64,000 nucleotides of DNA from Muribaculaceae bacterium (GTDB lineage Bacteria > Bacteroidota > Bacteroidia > Bacteroidales > Muribaculaceae): contig JAFLTO010000002.1 in the NCBI GenBank assembly GCA_022510425.1, forward strand, positions 205,056 through 269,055, written 5' to 3'. The notes under the pieces were generated by a model that had not been told where the DNA came from, made no database searches, and saw only the letters and a program-made list of their open reading frames with translations. Numbering within the stretch: the first letter of the stretch is position 1; every line of letters starts with the position of its first letter. Positions 1-8,060 of the stretch are shown one piece after another. A program made the translations under genes and the position numbers.

Positions 1-144
1 ATTTTCGATCCTGAGACGGCAGCTAAATTCAAGGCTACAATCCTTGAAACAGGTGACACTGAAGACCCGATGGTGCTATTCGAACGTTTTCGTGGTCACA
101 AACCCGATGCCCATGCTCTTTTAAGACTCCGTGGGTTTGAATAA
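1..144 (+). CDS. M3 family metallopeptidase (Dcp-like), C-terminal fragment
   Basis: Frame 1 is open from the window edge to a TAA at 142-144 and encodes 47 residues. They contain the stretch TEDPMVLFERFRGHKPD, which resembles the extreme C-terminus of peptidyl-dipeptidase Dcp / oligopeptidase A zinc peptidases (family M3), where a G-x-EDP...FRG segment ends the helical bundle. The HExxH zinc site would lie outside the window. The 3' end overlaps the start of ribD by 14 bp, so the two genes are probably cotranscribed. The assignment rests on this short tail only. Confidence 0.7.
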   Translation: MFDPETAAKFKATILETGDTEDPMVLFERFRGHKPDAHALLRLRGFE

Positions 145-1075
145 AGATGAATTATATATGCGACGAGCCCTTCAACTTGCCCGAAACGGCGAGGGAAGGG
201 TCTCGCCCAATCCTATGGTGGGTGCTGTGATAGTTCATGGCGATCGTATCATAGGAGAAGGATATCATGCTAACTACGGTGGACCCCATGCAGAAGTCAA
301 TGCAATCAATTCTGTAAAAAAAGAGGACCTACCGCTGTTGAAGGAATCAACAATTTATGTCACTCTTGAGCCCTGCGCTCATCATGGCAAAACACCGCCT
401 TGTGCCAACCTGATCGTCAACACTGGTATTCCCCAAGTAGTGATCGGCAGCCTTGATCCCAATCCCTTGGTATCAGGTAAAGGGGTAAGCATCCTTGAAG
501 ATGCCGGTATAAGTGTCAATACCGGTGTTTTGGAAGAGGAATGCAAGGAGTTGAATCATAAATTCATGAAAGCTCACACCGGAGAGCTTCCTTGGATCAC
601 TCTTAAATGGGCACAAAGTAGCGATGGATTTTTAGCCGGAGTGAAGGATTCAGGTGAGCCATGCCCGGTAAAATTCTCATCTCCCGTGTCATCAGTTTGG
701 ATGCATAGAAAAAGAGCCGGATTTGATGCTATTATGGTCGGGAGCAATACTCAAAAAATTGACAATCCTCAATTGAATGTGAGATTCTGGGGAGGGAACT
801 CTCCAAAAAAATATATTGCACATGACATAAAAAATCTTCGGGATTTTTTGATGAATCTACGAAAGGAAGGAATAACAAGTATTTTGGTGGAAGGAGGTGC
901 TTCTCTTCTTAAAAGCTTTTTAGATGAAGGATTATTCGATGAAATAAGGATTGAGACCTCACCTTTAAAACTTCGAAAGGGCGTAAAATCACCTGAAATA
1001 CCAATAAATCTGCAGATGTCGGAAACAGAAATTTGTGGCCAAAATTTAATAACGACTTTAAGAAAAAGCCGTTAA
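131..1075 (+). CDS. ribD: Bifunctional riboflavin biosynthesis protein RibD (deaminase/reductase), shortened
   Basis: RibD deaminates diaminohydroxyphosphoribosylamino-pyrimidine and then reduces the ribose side chain, the second and third steps of riboflavin synthesis. The N-terminal deaminase domain (about residues 6-145) has the zinc site HAEVNAIN (H53, E55) and PCAHHGKTPPC (C82, C91). The reductase domain begins near 153 (PWITLKWAQSSDG) and retains the LVEGGASLL motif near 250. At 314 aa it is shorter than the usual 340-370. Between VRFWGGNSP and the LVEGG region, roughly 45 residues of the reductase fold seem to be absent, without a frameshift. The start is GTG at 131, inside the end of the upstream peptidase gene; TTG at 137 is an alternative. 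There is no ATG before residue 10. Confidence 0.88.
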   Translation: MGLNKDELYMRRALQLARNGEGRVSPNPMVGAVIVHGDRIIGEGYHANYGGPHAEVNAINSVKKEDLPLLKESTIYVTLEPCAHHGKTPPCANLIVNTGIPQVVIGSLDPNPLVSGKGVSILEDAGISVNTGVLEEECKELNHKFMKAHTGELPWITLKWAQSSDGFLAGVKDSGEPCPVKFSSPVSSVWMHRKRAGFDAIMVGSNTQKIDNPQLNVRFWGGNSPKKYIAHDIKNLRDFLMNLRKEGITSILVEGGASLLKSFLDEGLFDEIRIETSPLKLRKGVKSPEIPINLQMSETEICGQNLITTLRKSR

Positions 1076-1144
1076 AAAGCTATAAAATTTTTACACTTTT
1101 ATAAAATACTGAGGTGCAAGTCAACAAATTTAAACAAGAAATAC

Positions 1145-1152
1145 TAAATTTG
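1145..1152 (+). promoter_or_regulatory. Promoter -7 element (TAAATTTG)
   Basis: TAAATTTG matches the Bacteroidota -7 consensus TAnnTTTG. It lies 61 bp upstream of the lipoprotein start at 1213, in an AT-rich 137-bp gap after ribD. A clear -33 TTTG is not visible at 19-21 bp. It probably starts transcription of the envelope cluster that runs through bamA and skp. Confidence 0.5.
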
Positions 1153-1212
1153 CAGTTTGTAAATATATAAACTAACCATTCGTACGCCTTCAAGGCTACA
1201 GGGAAACTAAGC

Positions 1213-2736
1213 ATGTCTTCGATTAAATTAAAACAACTTATATTTCTTACACTGTTGGGTGTTCTTTTTGTTGCTGCCGTTTCATGTAATTCCAAATCAA
1301 ACGATGATGAATCTGAAATAGCGGTAACACCCGCTCTTGTTGCTGTAAAACAGTTCTATCTGAAAGCCAACGACAGTGTGCTTCATAATTTGGATTCAGT
1401 AGCTTTTTCCATTGATTTGAATACAGGGGTGATATTCAATGCTGACTCTCTTCCGAAAGGTACAGACGTGACTCGACTTATTGCCTCCATAACATTCGCC
1501 AACACTATGACAAAGGCTGAACTATCTTTTTTAAAAGATAACGAGGAAGAAGTCACAGTGAATTATTTGACTAATCCGGAAGACAGCATAGACTTTACCT
1601 ATCCGGTGAAACTGGATGTCACTGCCCAAGACGGTGTGAACTCTTTCACCTATCAAATAAAAGTTAATATACACACTCAGGAGCCTGATACATTAATTTG
1701 GGATAAAGTTGCCACTTCAATTCTACCCTCAAGATTTTCCAATCCGGTGTCTCAGAAGACTGTGTATAGAAAAGATACAGCTTATTCTCTCATTGAAGAA
1801 TACAATGGTGAATATACATTGTCGAGTTGCAACGACCTTTTTAGAGGAGAATGGTCAAAATCCGCTATAGACTTTTATTTTGTTCCTGATATTGAAAGCT
1901 TCAGCGCAACTCCACAATCATTCTGGATATTGTCAGACAACGGAGGCCTCTATTCCTCACTTGAAGGAGAAAGCTGGACAGCCACCGGAGAGACATGGTT
2001 ATCTATTACCGGAGGATATGAGGATTCAATATTGGGCATCAAATCTTCAGATTCGGGATTAATGCATACAATATATCCTCAAACTCAGGATTTTATCGAG
2101 ACTCCTGTAGAGGATGGTTTCCCTGTGTATAATGCATCCTCGCTTGGTGTGACAAATACTGAATGGGATCCTCAACCTTTTGCCATTATGGCTGGCGGGA
2201 TGACTCAAGAAGGGTTGCCAACATCTGCAGTATGGGCATACGACGGGTCAGACTGGGCTATTATAAATGAAAATGTTCTCCCGGCCGTAGAAAAACCGAT
2301 GATGGCAAGATATATAGTGTATCGAGACACTCCCTATGTTTTCACGAAGAGAGAAATGGATGTTTGGCTCCTTTTCGGAGGTATGAAAGAAAACGGAGAG
2401 ATGAACCGGGAAGTCTATATGACTTATGACAATGGCGTGAATTGGAGTCTGGCTCCGGAATTAATGCAATTGCCGGAGTCCCTTCCTTCTATTGCAGGTG
2501 CTGATGTAATTGTAGCGGGTTATGAGCTCACTGCTGATTTGTCTGAAGCCTGGTTACCTTCCAAAACAACAAGAACTTCTCCTTTGACAAGAACAAGCTA
2601 TACAATCGACGGATATGATATAACTTGGGTTTGTCCGTATATGTATATTTTCGGTGGATATCTTGATGACCAATCTCTTTCAACAGTTATATGGAGAGGG
2701 GTTTTGGCCAGACTTGAATTCACCCCGAATTTATAA
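1213..2736 (+). CDS. Secreted lipoprotein, DUF6242-like (beta-propeller type)
   Basis: This 507-aa protein begins with a lipoprotein signal peptide (hydrophobic residues 8-21, lipobox AVSC with Cys25). An acidic linker follows, then an Ig-like N-terminal region (about 40-155) with repeated VTAQDG...F.YQIKV strands. The larger C-terminal part has kelch-like blades (IMAGG, WLLFGG, MYIFGGY) spaced as in a propeller. I recognise it as the kind of Bacteroidales lipoprotein annotated DUF6242, whose function is not known. It sits directly before a DUF6089-like outer-membrane protein and uppS-bamA, so an envelope role is likely. Its stop is 4 bp before the next gene's probable start. Confidence 0.75.
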   Translation: MSSIKLKQLIFLTLLGVLFVAAVSCNSKSNDDESEIAVTPALVAVKQFYLKANDSVLHNLDSVAFSIDLNTGVIFNADSLPKGTDVTRLIASITFANTMTKAELSFLKDNEEEVTVNYLTNPEDSIDFTYPVKLDVTAQDGVNSFTYQIKVNIHTQEPDTLIWDKVATSILPSRFSNPVSQKTVYRKDTAYSLIEEYNGEYTLSSCNDLFRGEWSKSAIDFYFVPDIESFSATPQSFWILSDNGGLYSSLEGESWTATGETWLSITGGYEDSILGIKSSDSGLMHTIYPQTQDFIETPVEDGFPVYNASSLGVTNTEWDPQPFAIMAGGMTQEGLPTSAVWAYDGSDWAIINENVLPAVEKPMMARYIVYRDTPYVFTKREMDVWLLFGGMKENGEMNREVYMTYDNGVNWSLAPELMQLPESLPSIAGADVIVAGYELTADLSEAWLPSKTTRTSPLTRTSYTIDGYDITWVCPYMYIFGGYLDDQSLSTVIWRGVLARLEFTPNL

Positions 2737-2740
2737 AGAT

Positions 2741-3430
2741 TTGAAAAGAATAGTCCTCATATCAATAGCCACTATCTATATCCTGACTGAAACTTTTAGT
2801 ATCAGAGCTCAGGAGGACTATAGATTTGATTTCGGGGGTGGCGTTGGTATGACCGGTTATCTTGGTGATGCAAATACCTCTACTCTTTTTCAACACCCGT
2901 CTTGGGATGTGGAAGTGCTTTTTAGATACATCGCTACCACAAGATGGAATTTTAAAACTAATTTCTATGTTGGTGGGCTTGCCGGAGACTCTTCAAATAT
3001 GACTAACGTTTTCCCACAGGAAGAAACATATAAGTTCTCCACAATTTTCTATGAACTTTCCGAACTCGCGGAGTTTCATTTCTTCAGTTATGGTATTGGG
3101 GAAACTTATCAGCATCTGAAAAGATGGACCCCTTACATAGCGGGAGGCCTGGGTCTGACAGCCTGGAGTGTACAGGGTCATGCAGGGGCCGCTTTCACCA
3201 TCCCTTTTGGGATAGGGTTTAAATATAAACCATCGAAAAGACTTAATTTAGGGCTTGAGTTTCTGATGAAGAAAACTTTCACAGATAAACTCGATGGCCC
3301 CGACCTTCAGGATCCTTTAGGAATAAAGAGTTCCTTTATGAAGAATACCGACTGGTATTCCACACTCACTTTCACGGTGAGTTACGAATTTAGCAAACGT
3401 TGTGCAACCTGCAATTATAAAGAGAGATAA
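2741..3430 (+). CDS. Outer-membrane beta-barrel protein, DUF6089-like
   Basis: The likely start is TTG at 2741, 4 bp after the preceding stop. From there a signal peptide reads LKRIVLISIATIYILTE...IRAQ and the protein is 229 aa. The open frame extends upstream to an ATG at 2654, but that start would overlap the lipoprotein by 83 bp and put 29 polar residues before the signal sequence. The mature part alternates aromatic/glycine strands (FGGGVGMTGYLGD, PYIAGGLGLTAW, GIGFKYKPSKRLNLGLE), typical of an 8-10-strand barrel, and ends in YEFSKRCATCNYKER. It resembles the Bacteroidales DUF6089 family next to uppS/bamA. The cysteine-containing basic tail after the last strand is unusual for a barrel. 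Confidence 0.72.
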   Translation: MKRIVLISIATIYILTETFSIRAQEDYRFDFGGGVGMTGYLGDANTSTLFQHPSWDVEVLFRYIATTRWNFKTNFYVGGLAGDSSNMTNVFPQEETYKFSTIFYELSELAEFHFFSYGIGETYQHLKRWTPYIAGGLGLTAWSVQGHAGAAFTIPFGIGFKYKPSKRLNLGLEFLMKKTFTDKLDGPDLQDPLGIKSSFMKNTDWYSTLTFTVSYEFSKRCATCNYKER

Positions 3431-3432
3431 CC

Positions 3433-4194
3433 ATGGCCTCACTCGAAGAAAAGATTTCACAATTAGACAAGAACCGTATCCCGGTGCATGTGGCAATGAT
3501 TATGGACGGCAATGGCAGATGGGCCAAAAGCCGTGGTTTCATTCGTAGTGACGGACACGCTGAAGGTGTCTCTACGGTGCATCGAGTCACCAAATTTTCT
3601 TCCGATATCGGCATCAAATATCTTACATTATACGCCTTTTCTACTGAAAATTGGAACAGGCCCAAGGAAGAGGTTGACACACTTATGTTTCTAATTGGGT
3701 GGGCAATAGAAAGAGAACTCCCGGAACTTCTGGAAAATAATGTGAGGATACATCTTCTCGGTGATATTGAAAGAATACCTGACGAAGCCCGGGAAAGGCT
3801 TTTTTATGCCAGAAATGCCACCGCTCATTGTACAGGATTGCAATTGAACATGTGTCTGAGTTATTCTTCTCGTTGGGAGATAACGGATGCTGCACGCAAA
3901 CTTGCACTTTTGGCAGCAGAAGGTAAATTAAATCCACAAGATATTACGGAAAAATCAATTTCTGACAATTTGACCACTTCCGGCATTCCGGATCCTGACC
4001 TCTTGATAAGAACCGGGGGAGAATATAGAATATCAAATTATTTGCTCTGGCAGATCGCTTACAGTGAATTATATTTCACTCCCGCGCTCTGGCCTGATTT
4101 TTCCGATGAAGATTATGTTGATGCCCTTTTGGATTTCCAGTCCCGCGAAAGAAGATTCGGAAAAACCAGTGATCAAGTGCAACAAAACCACTAA
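3433..4194 (+). CDS. uppS: Isoprenyl transferase (undecaprenyl diphosphate synthase)
   Basis: UppS condenses isopentenyl units onto farnesyl diphosphate to make the C55 lipid carrier for peptidoglycan and other surface glycans. The cis-prenyltransferase signature is complete: the Mg2+-binding Asp25 in MDGNGRW (residues 24-30), an STENW motif, and the C-terminal RTGGEYRISNYLLWQIAYSE block that binds IPP. The length of 253 aa is normal. It starts 2 bp after the preceding stop and is followed after 11 bp by bamA, the conserved Bacteroidales order. Confidence 0.96.
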   Translation: MASLEEKISQLDKNRIPVHVAMIMDGNGRWAKSRGFIRSDGHAEGVSTVHRVTKFSSDIGIKYLTLYAFSTENWNRPKEEVDTLMFLIGWAIERELPELLENNVRIHLLGDIERIPDEARERLFYARNATAHCTGLQLNMCLSYSSRWEITDAARKLALLAAEGKLNPQDITEKSISDNLTTSGIPDPDLLIRTGGEYRISNYLLWQIAYSELYFTPALWPDFSDEDYVDALLDFQSRERRFGKTSDQVQQNH

Positions 4195-4205
4195 CTCTTA
4201 ACTGA

Positions 4206-6860
4206 ATGAATTGTAGCTACAAGATATCGGTTTTAATTTTTGCTGTTCTCGCTTCTATTGGTGTTTATGCGCAAGAGCCCCCAATGGCAGTAGATACTAT
4301 CTATAATCCCGATATTATATATTCTCCCATTCCAAAAGTTTATGAAATTGCCGGCATAAAGGTAGAGGGAATCAATCACGTGGATGATTACATTGTGATT
4401 GCCAACTCAGGTCTCTCTATTGGTGAAAGAGTGGAAGTGCCCGGAGCAATACTTACGGCTGCCACTAAAAGATTATGGCGTCAAGGTCTATATTCGAGTG
4501 TAAAAATCTCAGCTGAAAAAATTGCGGGTGATAAAATCTGGCTTGTAATCAATCTTAAGCAACAACCTCGTCTCACAGAATTGAGATTCGAGGGGGTAAA
4601 AGGTGGTGAAAAGAAAGATATACAGGAAAGACTCGGGATGATTTCCGGGCAACAGATCACTCCCAATATCGTGGCACGGGCAACCCAGATCATTAAAGAT
4701 TATTACGCCAACAAGGGCTTTAAGAATGCTGATGTACAGATTAATCAGGTCAACGACCTTTCTAAAGAAAATCAAGTTTTCCTGGATGTAAGAGTCAATA
4801 AGAACGGAAAAGTTAAAGTACATAAAATCTATATTTCCGGCAACGAAGTGCTTTCTGACAGTAAGGTGAAAAGAGCAATGAAGAAAACAAATGAAAAAAA
4901 TGATTTGCTTAAGCTTTTCAGTCAGAAAAAATTCGTAGACCAAGACTATAAAGACGATAAAAATAGAATTATAGAAAAATACAATTCTTTAGGTTATCGT
5001 GATGCACGCATAGTAAGTGACAGTGTGGTGAAATACGATGACAACACTGTTGATGTATTCATTGAAGTAGAGGAAGGAAACAAATACTATATCAGCGATA
5101 TAAATTGGGTTGGCAACACGGTTTATTCCACTGATGTACTTAATAATATTTTAGGCATATACCCCGGTGATGTATATAACCAGCCCTTGCTTGAAAAACG
5201 ATTGAGAACTGATGACGATGCAGTAAGCAACTATTACCTTGACAATGGATATTTGTTCTTCGAATTGGTGCCTATTGAAGAAAATATCAAAGGGGATAGC
5301 ATAGCCCTCCAAATGAGAGTAATGGAGGGTCCGCAGGCCACTATCAACAAGGTTATCATCAATGGTAACGACCAATTGTTTGAGAAGGTGGTGAGAAGAG
5401 AACTGAGGGTAAGACCGGGTGACTTATTCTCGAAAAGCGACCTGATGCGTTCCGCACGTGAAATCGCTACTACCGGTCATTTCAATCCCGAAAATATGGA
5501 TATACGGCCCGAACCGAATGAAAATGACGGAACTGTAGATATCCTTTTCAACCTTGAGTCAAAAGCTAATGACAAAGTGCAACTCTCATTCGGCTGGGGA
5601 CAAACCGGTGTGACAGGACAAGTTTCCTTGTCGTTCTCAAATTTCTCTATCAAGAATCTTTTCAATCCGGGCTCCTACCGCGGCATTATTCCTCGTGGTG
5701 ACGGCCAAACATTCTCTATTTCGGCACAGACCAATGCGAAATACTATCAAAGCTATTCAATCTCCTTCTTTGATCCTTGGTTTGGAGGTAAGCGTCCGAA
5801 TGCTCTTTCATTTAGTGTAGACTATAGCCGTTCCACCGGTATCAACTCAAGTTATTATAATAACTCTTGGTATAATTCCGGTTATTACAATTCCTTATAC
5901 TACGGCGGTTCTTACAATTACAACAACACAGGTTATTATTACCAGAATGCCTACGACCCCAACAAGGTGCTCCAAATGGCAGGTGTCATGCTCGGTTTCG
6001 GTACACGACTTTCATGGCCTGATGACTATTTCCAGTTCCAGGCAACCTTGTCTTATCGTTGGTATTACCTCAAAAACTGGGAATACCTGTATTATATGAA
6101 CAATGGTGTTTCCAACTCTTTGATGCTCGGATTGTCTTTGTCGAGAACAAGTATCGACCAACCTATCTACCCCCGTAGAGGATCTTCGTTCAGCCTTGAT
6201 GTCACCTTGACTCCACCGGCTTCTCTTTTCAGCGGTAAGAAGGATTGGAAGACTTTGGCTGAACTTTCTGCCAGAACGAATACAAACACGGAACAAAGGG
6301 AAGCGGCGGCCAAAGAAATGTATAAGTGGATTGAATATTGGAAAGTCAAATTCAAGAGCCGCACTTACACTCCTCTCACAGATCCTGAAGGATCATGGAC
6401 ACTTGTGCTCATGACCCGAGCTGACTTCGGATTATTAGGATCTTGGAATAAATATTTCAAGACTCCGTTTGAAACCTTCTATTTCGGTGGAGACGGTATG
6501 TCAGGAAGTTACACATATGCAACGGAGACTATCGCCATGCGTGGATATGAAAACGGTCAATTCACTCCTTGGGGATATGAAGGCTATGCTTATGGAAGAT
6601 TCGGCATGGAGCTGCATTTCCCTTTCATGCTTCAACCCAGCACCACGATTTATGCTATTGCTTTCGCTGAAGCAGGTAACTGTTGGACTTCCGTAAAAGA
6701 TTTTTCTCCATTCAATCTTAAAAGAAGCGCCGGAGTAGGTGTCAGACTTTACCTCTCTATGCTGGGTATGCTCGGTATTGACTGGGGTTATGGCTTCGAC
6801 AAAGTATGGGGCACCCGAGGCGGTAGTCAGATCCACTTCGTGCTTGGCCAGGAATTCTAA
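4206..6860 (+). CDS. bamA: Outer membrane protein assembly factor BamA
   Basis: BamA inserts beta-barrel proteins into the outer membrane. The 884-aa product has a signal peptide ending near GVYAQ (residues 18-22), five POTRA repeats (about 45-455; recurring I.G.....D..V.R.....PGD patterns) and a C-terminal 16-strand barrel ending in aromatic HFVLGQEF, as expected for a Bam substrate signal. An insertion at about residues 549-585 is extremely rich in Tyr, Asn and Gly (13 Tyr in about 36 residues) and should form an exposed loop. Neighbours are uppS upstream and two skp-type chaperone genes downstream, which fits a barrel-assembly operon. Confidence 0.95.
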   Translation: MNCSYKISVLIFAVLASIGVYAQEPPMAVDTIYNPDIIYSPIPKVYEIAGIKVEGINHVDDYIVIANSGLSIGERVEVPGAILTAATKRLWRQGLYSSVKISAEKIAGDKIWLVINLKQQPRLTELRFEGVKGGEKKDIQERLGMISGQQITPNIVARATQIIKDYYANKGFKNADVQINQVNDLSKENQVFLDVRVNKNGKVKVHKIYISGNEVLSDSKVKRAMKKTNEKNDLLKLFSQKKFVDQDYKDDKNRIIEKYNSLGYRDARIVSDSVVKYDDNTVDVFIEVEEGNKYYISDINWVGNTVYSTDVLNNILGIYPGDVYNQPLLEKRLRTDDDAVSNYYLDNGYLFFELVPIEENIKGDSIALQMRVMEGPQATINKVIINGNDQLFEKVVRRELRVRPGDLFSKSDLMRSAREIATTGHFNPENMDIRPEPNENDGTVDILFNLESKANDKVQLSFGWGQTGVTGQVSLSFSNFSIKNLFNPGSYRGIIPRGDGQTFSISAQTNAKYYQSYSISFFDPWFGGKRPNALSFSVDYSRSTGINSSYYNNSWYNSGYYNSLYYGGSYNYNNTGYYYQNAYDPNKVLQMAGVMLGFGTRLSWPDDYFQFQATLSYRWYYLKNWEYLYYMNNGVSNSLMLGLSLSRTSIDQPIYPRRGSSFSLDVTLTPPASLFSGKKDWKTLAELSARTNTNTEQREAAAKEMYKWIEYWKVKFKSRTYTPLTDPEGSWTLVLMTRADFGLLGSWNKYFKTPFETFYFGGDGMSGSYTYATETIAMRGYENGQFTPWGYEGYAYGRFGMELHFPFMLQPSTTIYAIAFAEAGNCWTSVKDFSPFNLKRSAGVGVRLYLSMLGMLGIDWGYGFDKVWGTRGGSQIHFVLGQEF

Positions 6861-6883
6861 TAAATAAACCTTTTCCCACGTTA

Positions 6884-6914
6884 TTAGTCTATAGATATAA
6901 AATTAAAAGACTAA
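6884..6914 (+). promoter_or_regulatory. Small inverted repeat in the first skp leader
   Basis: TTAGTCT (6884-6890) and AGACTAA (6908-6914) form a 7-bp inverted repeat that ends 4 bp before the ATG at 6919. Folding would place the start codon at the base of a hairpin. No T-run follows, so it is not a terminator. Function unknown. Confidence 0.35.
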
Positions 6915-6918
6915 CATT

Positions 6919-7434
6919 ATGAGAAAATCAATATTGGCTCTATTATTTGTTGCCTGCTCTATGTGTATGGCATCTGCGCAGAAGTTTGCTTTAATAGATA
7001 TGGAGTATATCCTCAAGAATATTCCCAGTTATGAAATGGCCAACGAACAGTTGAATCAAGTTTCTCAGCGTTGGGAGAAAGAAGTAAATGAACTTTCTAA
7101 AGAAGCTGAGGCCATGTATAAAAACTATCAGAACGAAATGGTGTTCCTCACAGATGATCAAAAAAAGAAAAAAGAGGAAGAAATCGTTCTCAAAGAAAAA
7201 GAGGTAACAGAAACTCGTTATAAATATTTTGGTCCGGAAGGAGAGTTATATAAAAAGCGTCAAAGCCTAATGAAACCTATTCAGGAAGATGTCTATAATG
7301 CAGTAAAGGCAGTAGCTGAAGAACGAGGTTATCAGACTATTTTTGACAGAGCTTCCTCTCAAAGTATTGTTTTTGCTTCTCCCAAGATAGATGTAAGCAA
7401 TGAAGTGCTCGCAAAATTGGGCTATTCCAAATAA
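6919..7434 (+). CDS. OmpH/Skp family periplasmic chaperone (copy 1)
   Basis: Skp-type chaperones hold unfolded outer-membrane proteins on the way to BamA. This 171-aa protein has a signal peptide (MRKSILALLFVACSMCMASA), a first strand KFALIDMEYILKNIP, a long charged coiled-coil hairpin (about residues 40-120, with KKKKEEE and KEKEV repeats) and a C-terminal body (YNAVKAVAEERGYQTIFDR) typical of OmpH. It lies 58 bp after bamA and is the first of two paralogues. Confidence 0.9.
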   Translation: MRKSILALLFVACSMCMASAQKFALIDMEYILKNIPSYEMANEQLNQVSQRWEKEVNELSKEAEAMYKNYQNEMVFLTDDQKKKKEEEIVLKEKEVTETRYKYFGPEGELYKKRQSLMKPIQEDVYNAVKAVAEERGYQTIFDRASSQSIVFASPKIDVSNEVLAKLGYSK

Positions 7435-7439
7435 TTAAG

Positions 7440-7447
7440 TATTTTTG
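7440..7447 (+). promoter_or_regulatory. Promoter -7 element (TATTTTTG) before the second skp gene
   Basis: TATTTTTG fits TAnnTTTG and starts a few bases after the first skp gene's stop. The 119-bp gap to the second paralogue therefore probably contains its own promoter and a leader of about 100 nt. Confidence 0.4.
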
Positions 7448-7460
7448 CACTATAATTTGT

Positions 7461-7515
7461 GTTTTTATTGTTTCAGGTTTTTATTGCTTAAAAGCTAATT
7501 AAAAACAATAAAAAC
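7461..7515 (+). promoter_or_regulatory. Perfect 13-bp inverted repeat in the second skp leader
   Basis: GTTTTTATTGTTT at 7461-7473 is the exact reverse complement of AAACAATAAAAAC at 7503-7515, with a 29-nt loop. A variant direct copy (GTTTTTATTGCTT) lies in the loop and could pair with the right arm instead. There is no GC-rich stem or following T-run, so an RNA switch, an operator or a weak attenuator are all possible. Confidence 0.45.
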
Positions 7516-7553
7516 TACAACGACAATAACAAAACTAAAACAAACCATCTAAA

Positions 7554-8060
7554 ATGATTAAGAAATTTTTATTGCTTGCAGCCTTGGTTCTCCCGATGTT
7601 TGCATTCGCACAAGAACTTAAAATCGGTATCGTAGATATTGAAGAAATTGTTCAAAAGCATCCTGATTACGCTGATTCTCAAGCAAAATATGTAGAATCT
7701 GCCAAACAATATGAAGATACCTACATGAATCTTCAAGAGGAGATGAAAAGACTTTACGATGAATATAACGCTTTGGGAGAAGACACTCCTCAGACCATAA
7801 GGGAAAGAAAGGCTAAAAATCTACAGGAACAACAGGTTAAGATAGGTCAATTTGAGCAAACTATCGAGCAAGACCTTGCAAGAGTGCAACAAGAATTGTT
7901 GGCTCCGATATATCAAAAAGTTCAAAATGCCATTCAATCTATCGGCCAGGAAGAAGGGTTCTCTCTTATCCAGCCTAAGATGAATCAGTTTATCCTTTAC
8001 TATGCAAGTCCTGTTCAGGACATCACTCCACAGGTGAAAGCTAAATTGGGAATTAATTGA
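7554..8060 (+). CDS. OmpH/Skp family periplasmic chaperone (copy 2)
   Basis: This is a second Skp-like protein of 168 aa with signal peptide MIKKFLLLAALVLPMFAFAQ, the OmpH opening strand LKIGIVDIEEIVQKHPDY, a coiled-coil region rich in Gln and Glu (about 45-115) and a C-terminal body ending VKAKLGIN. It shares the fold but little sequence with copy 1, and its tip helices carry more Gln. Its TGA overlaps the TTG start of murI, so it is translationally coupled to it. Confidence 0.9.
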   Translation: MIKKFLLLAALVLPMFAFAQELKIGIVDIEEIVQKHPDYADSQAKYVESAKQYEDTYMNLQEEMKRLYDEYNALGEDTPQTIRERKAKNLQEQQVKIGQFEQTIEQDLARVQQELLAPIYQKVQNAIQSIGQEEGFSLIQPKMNQFILYYASPVQDITPQVKAKLGIN

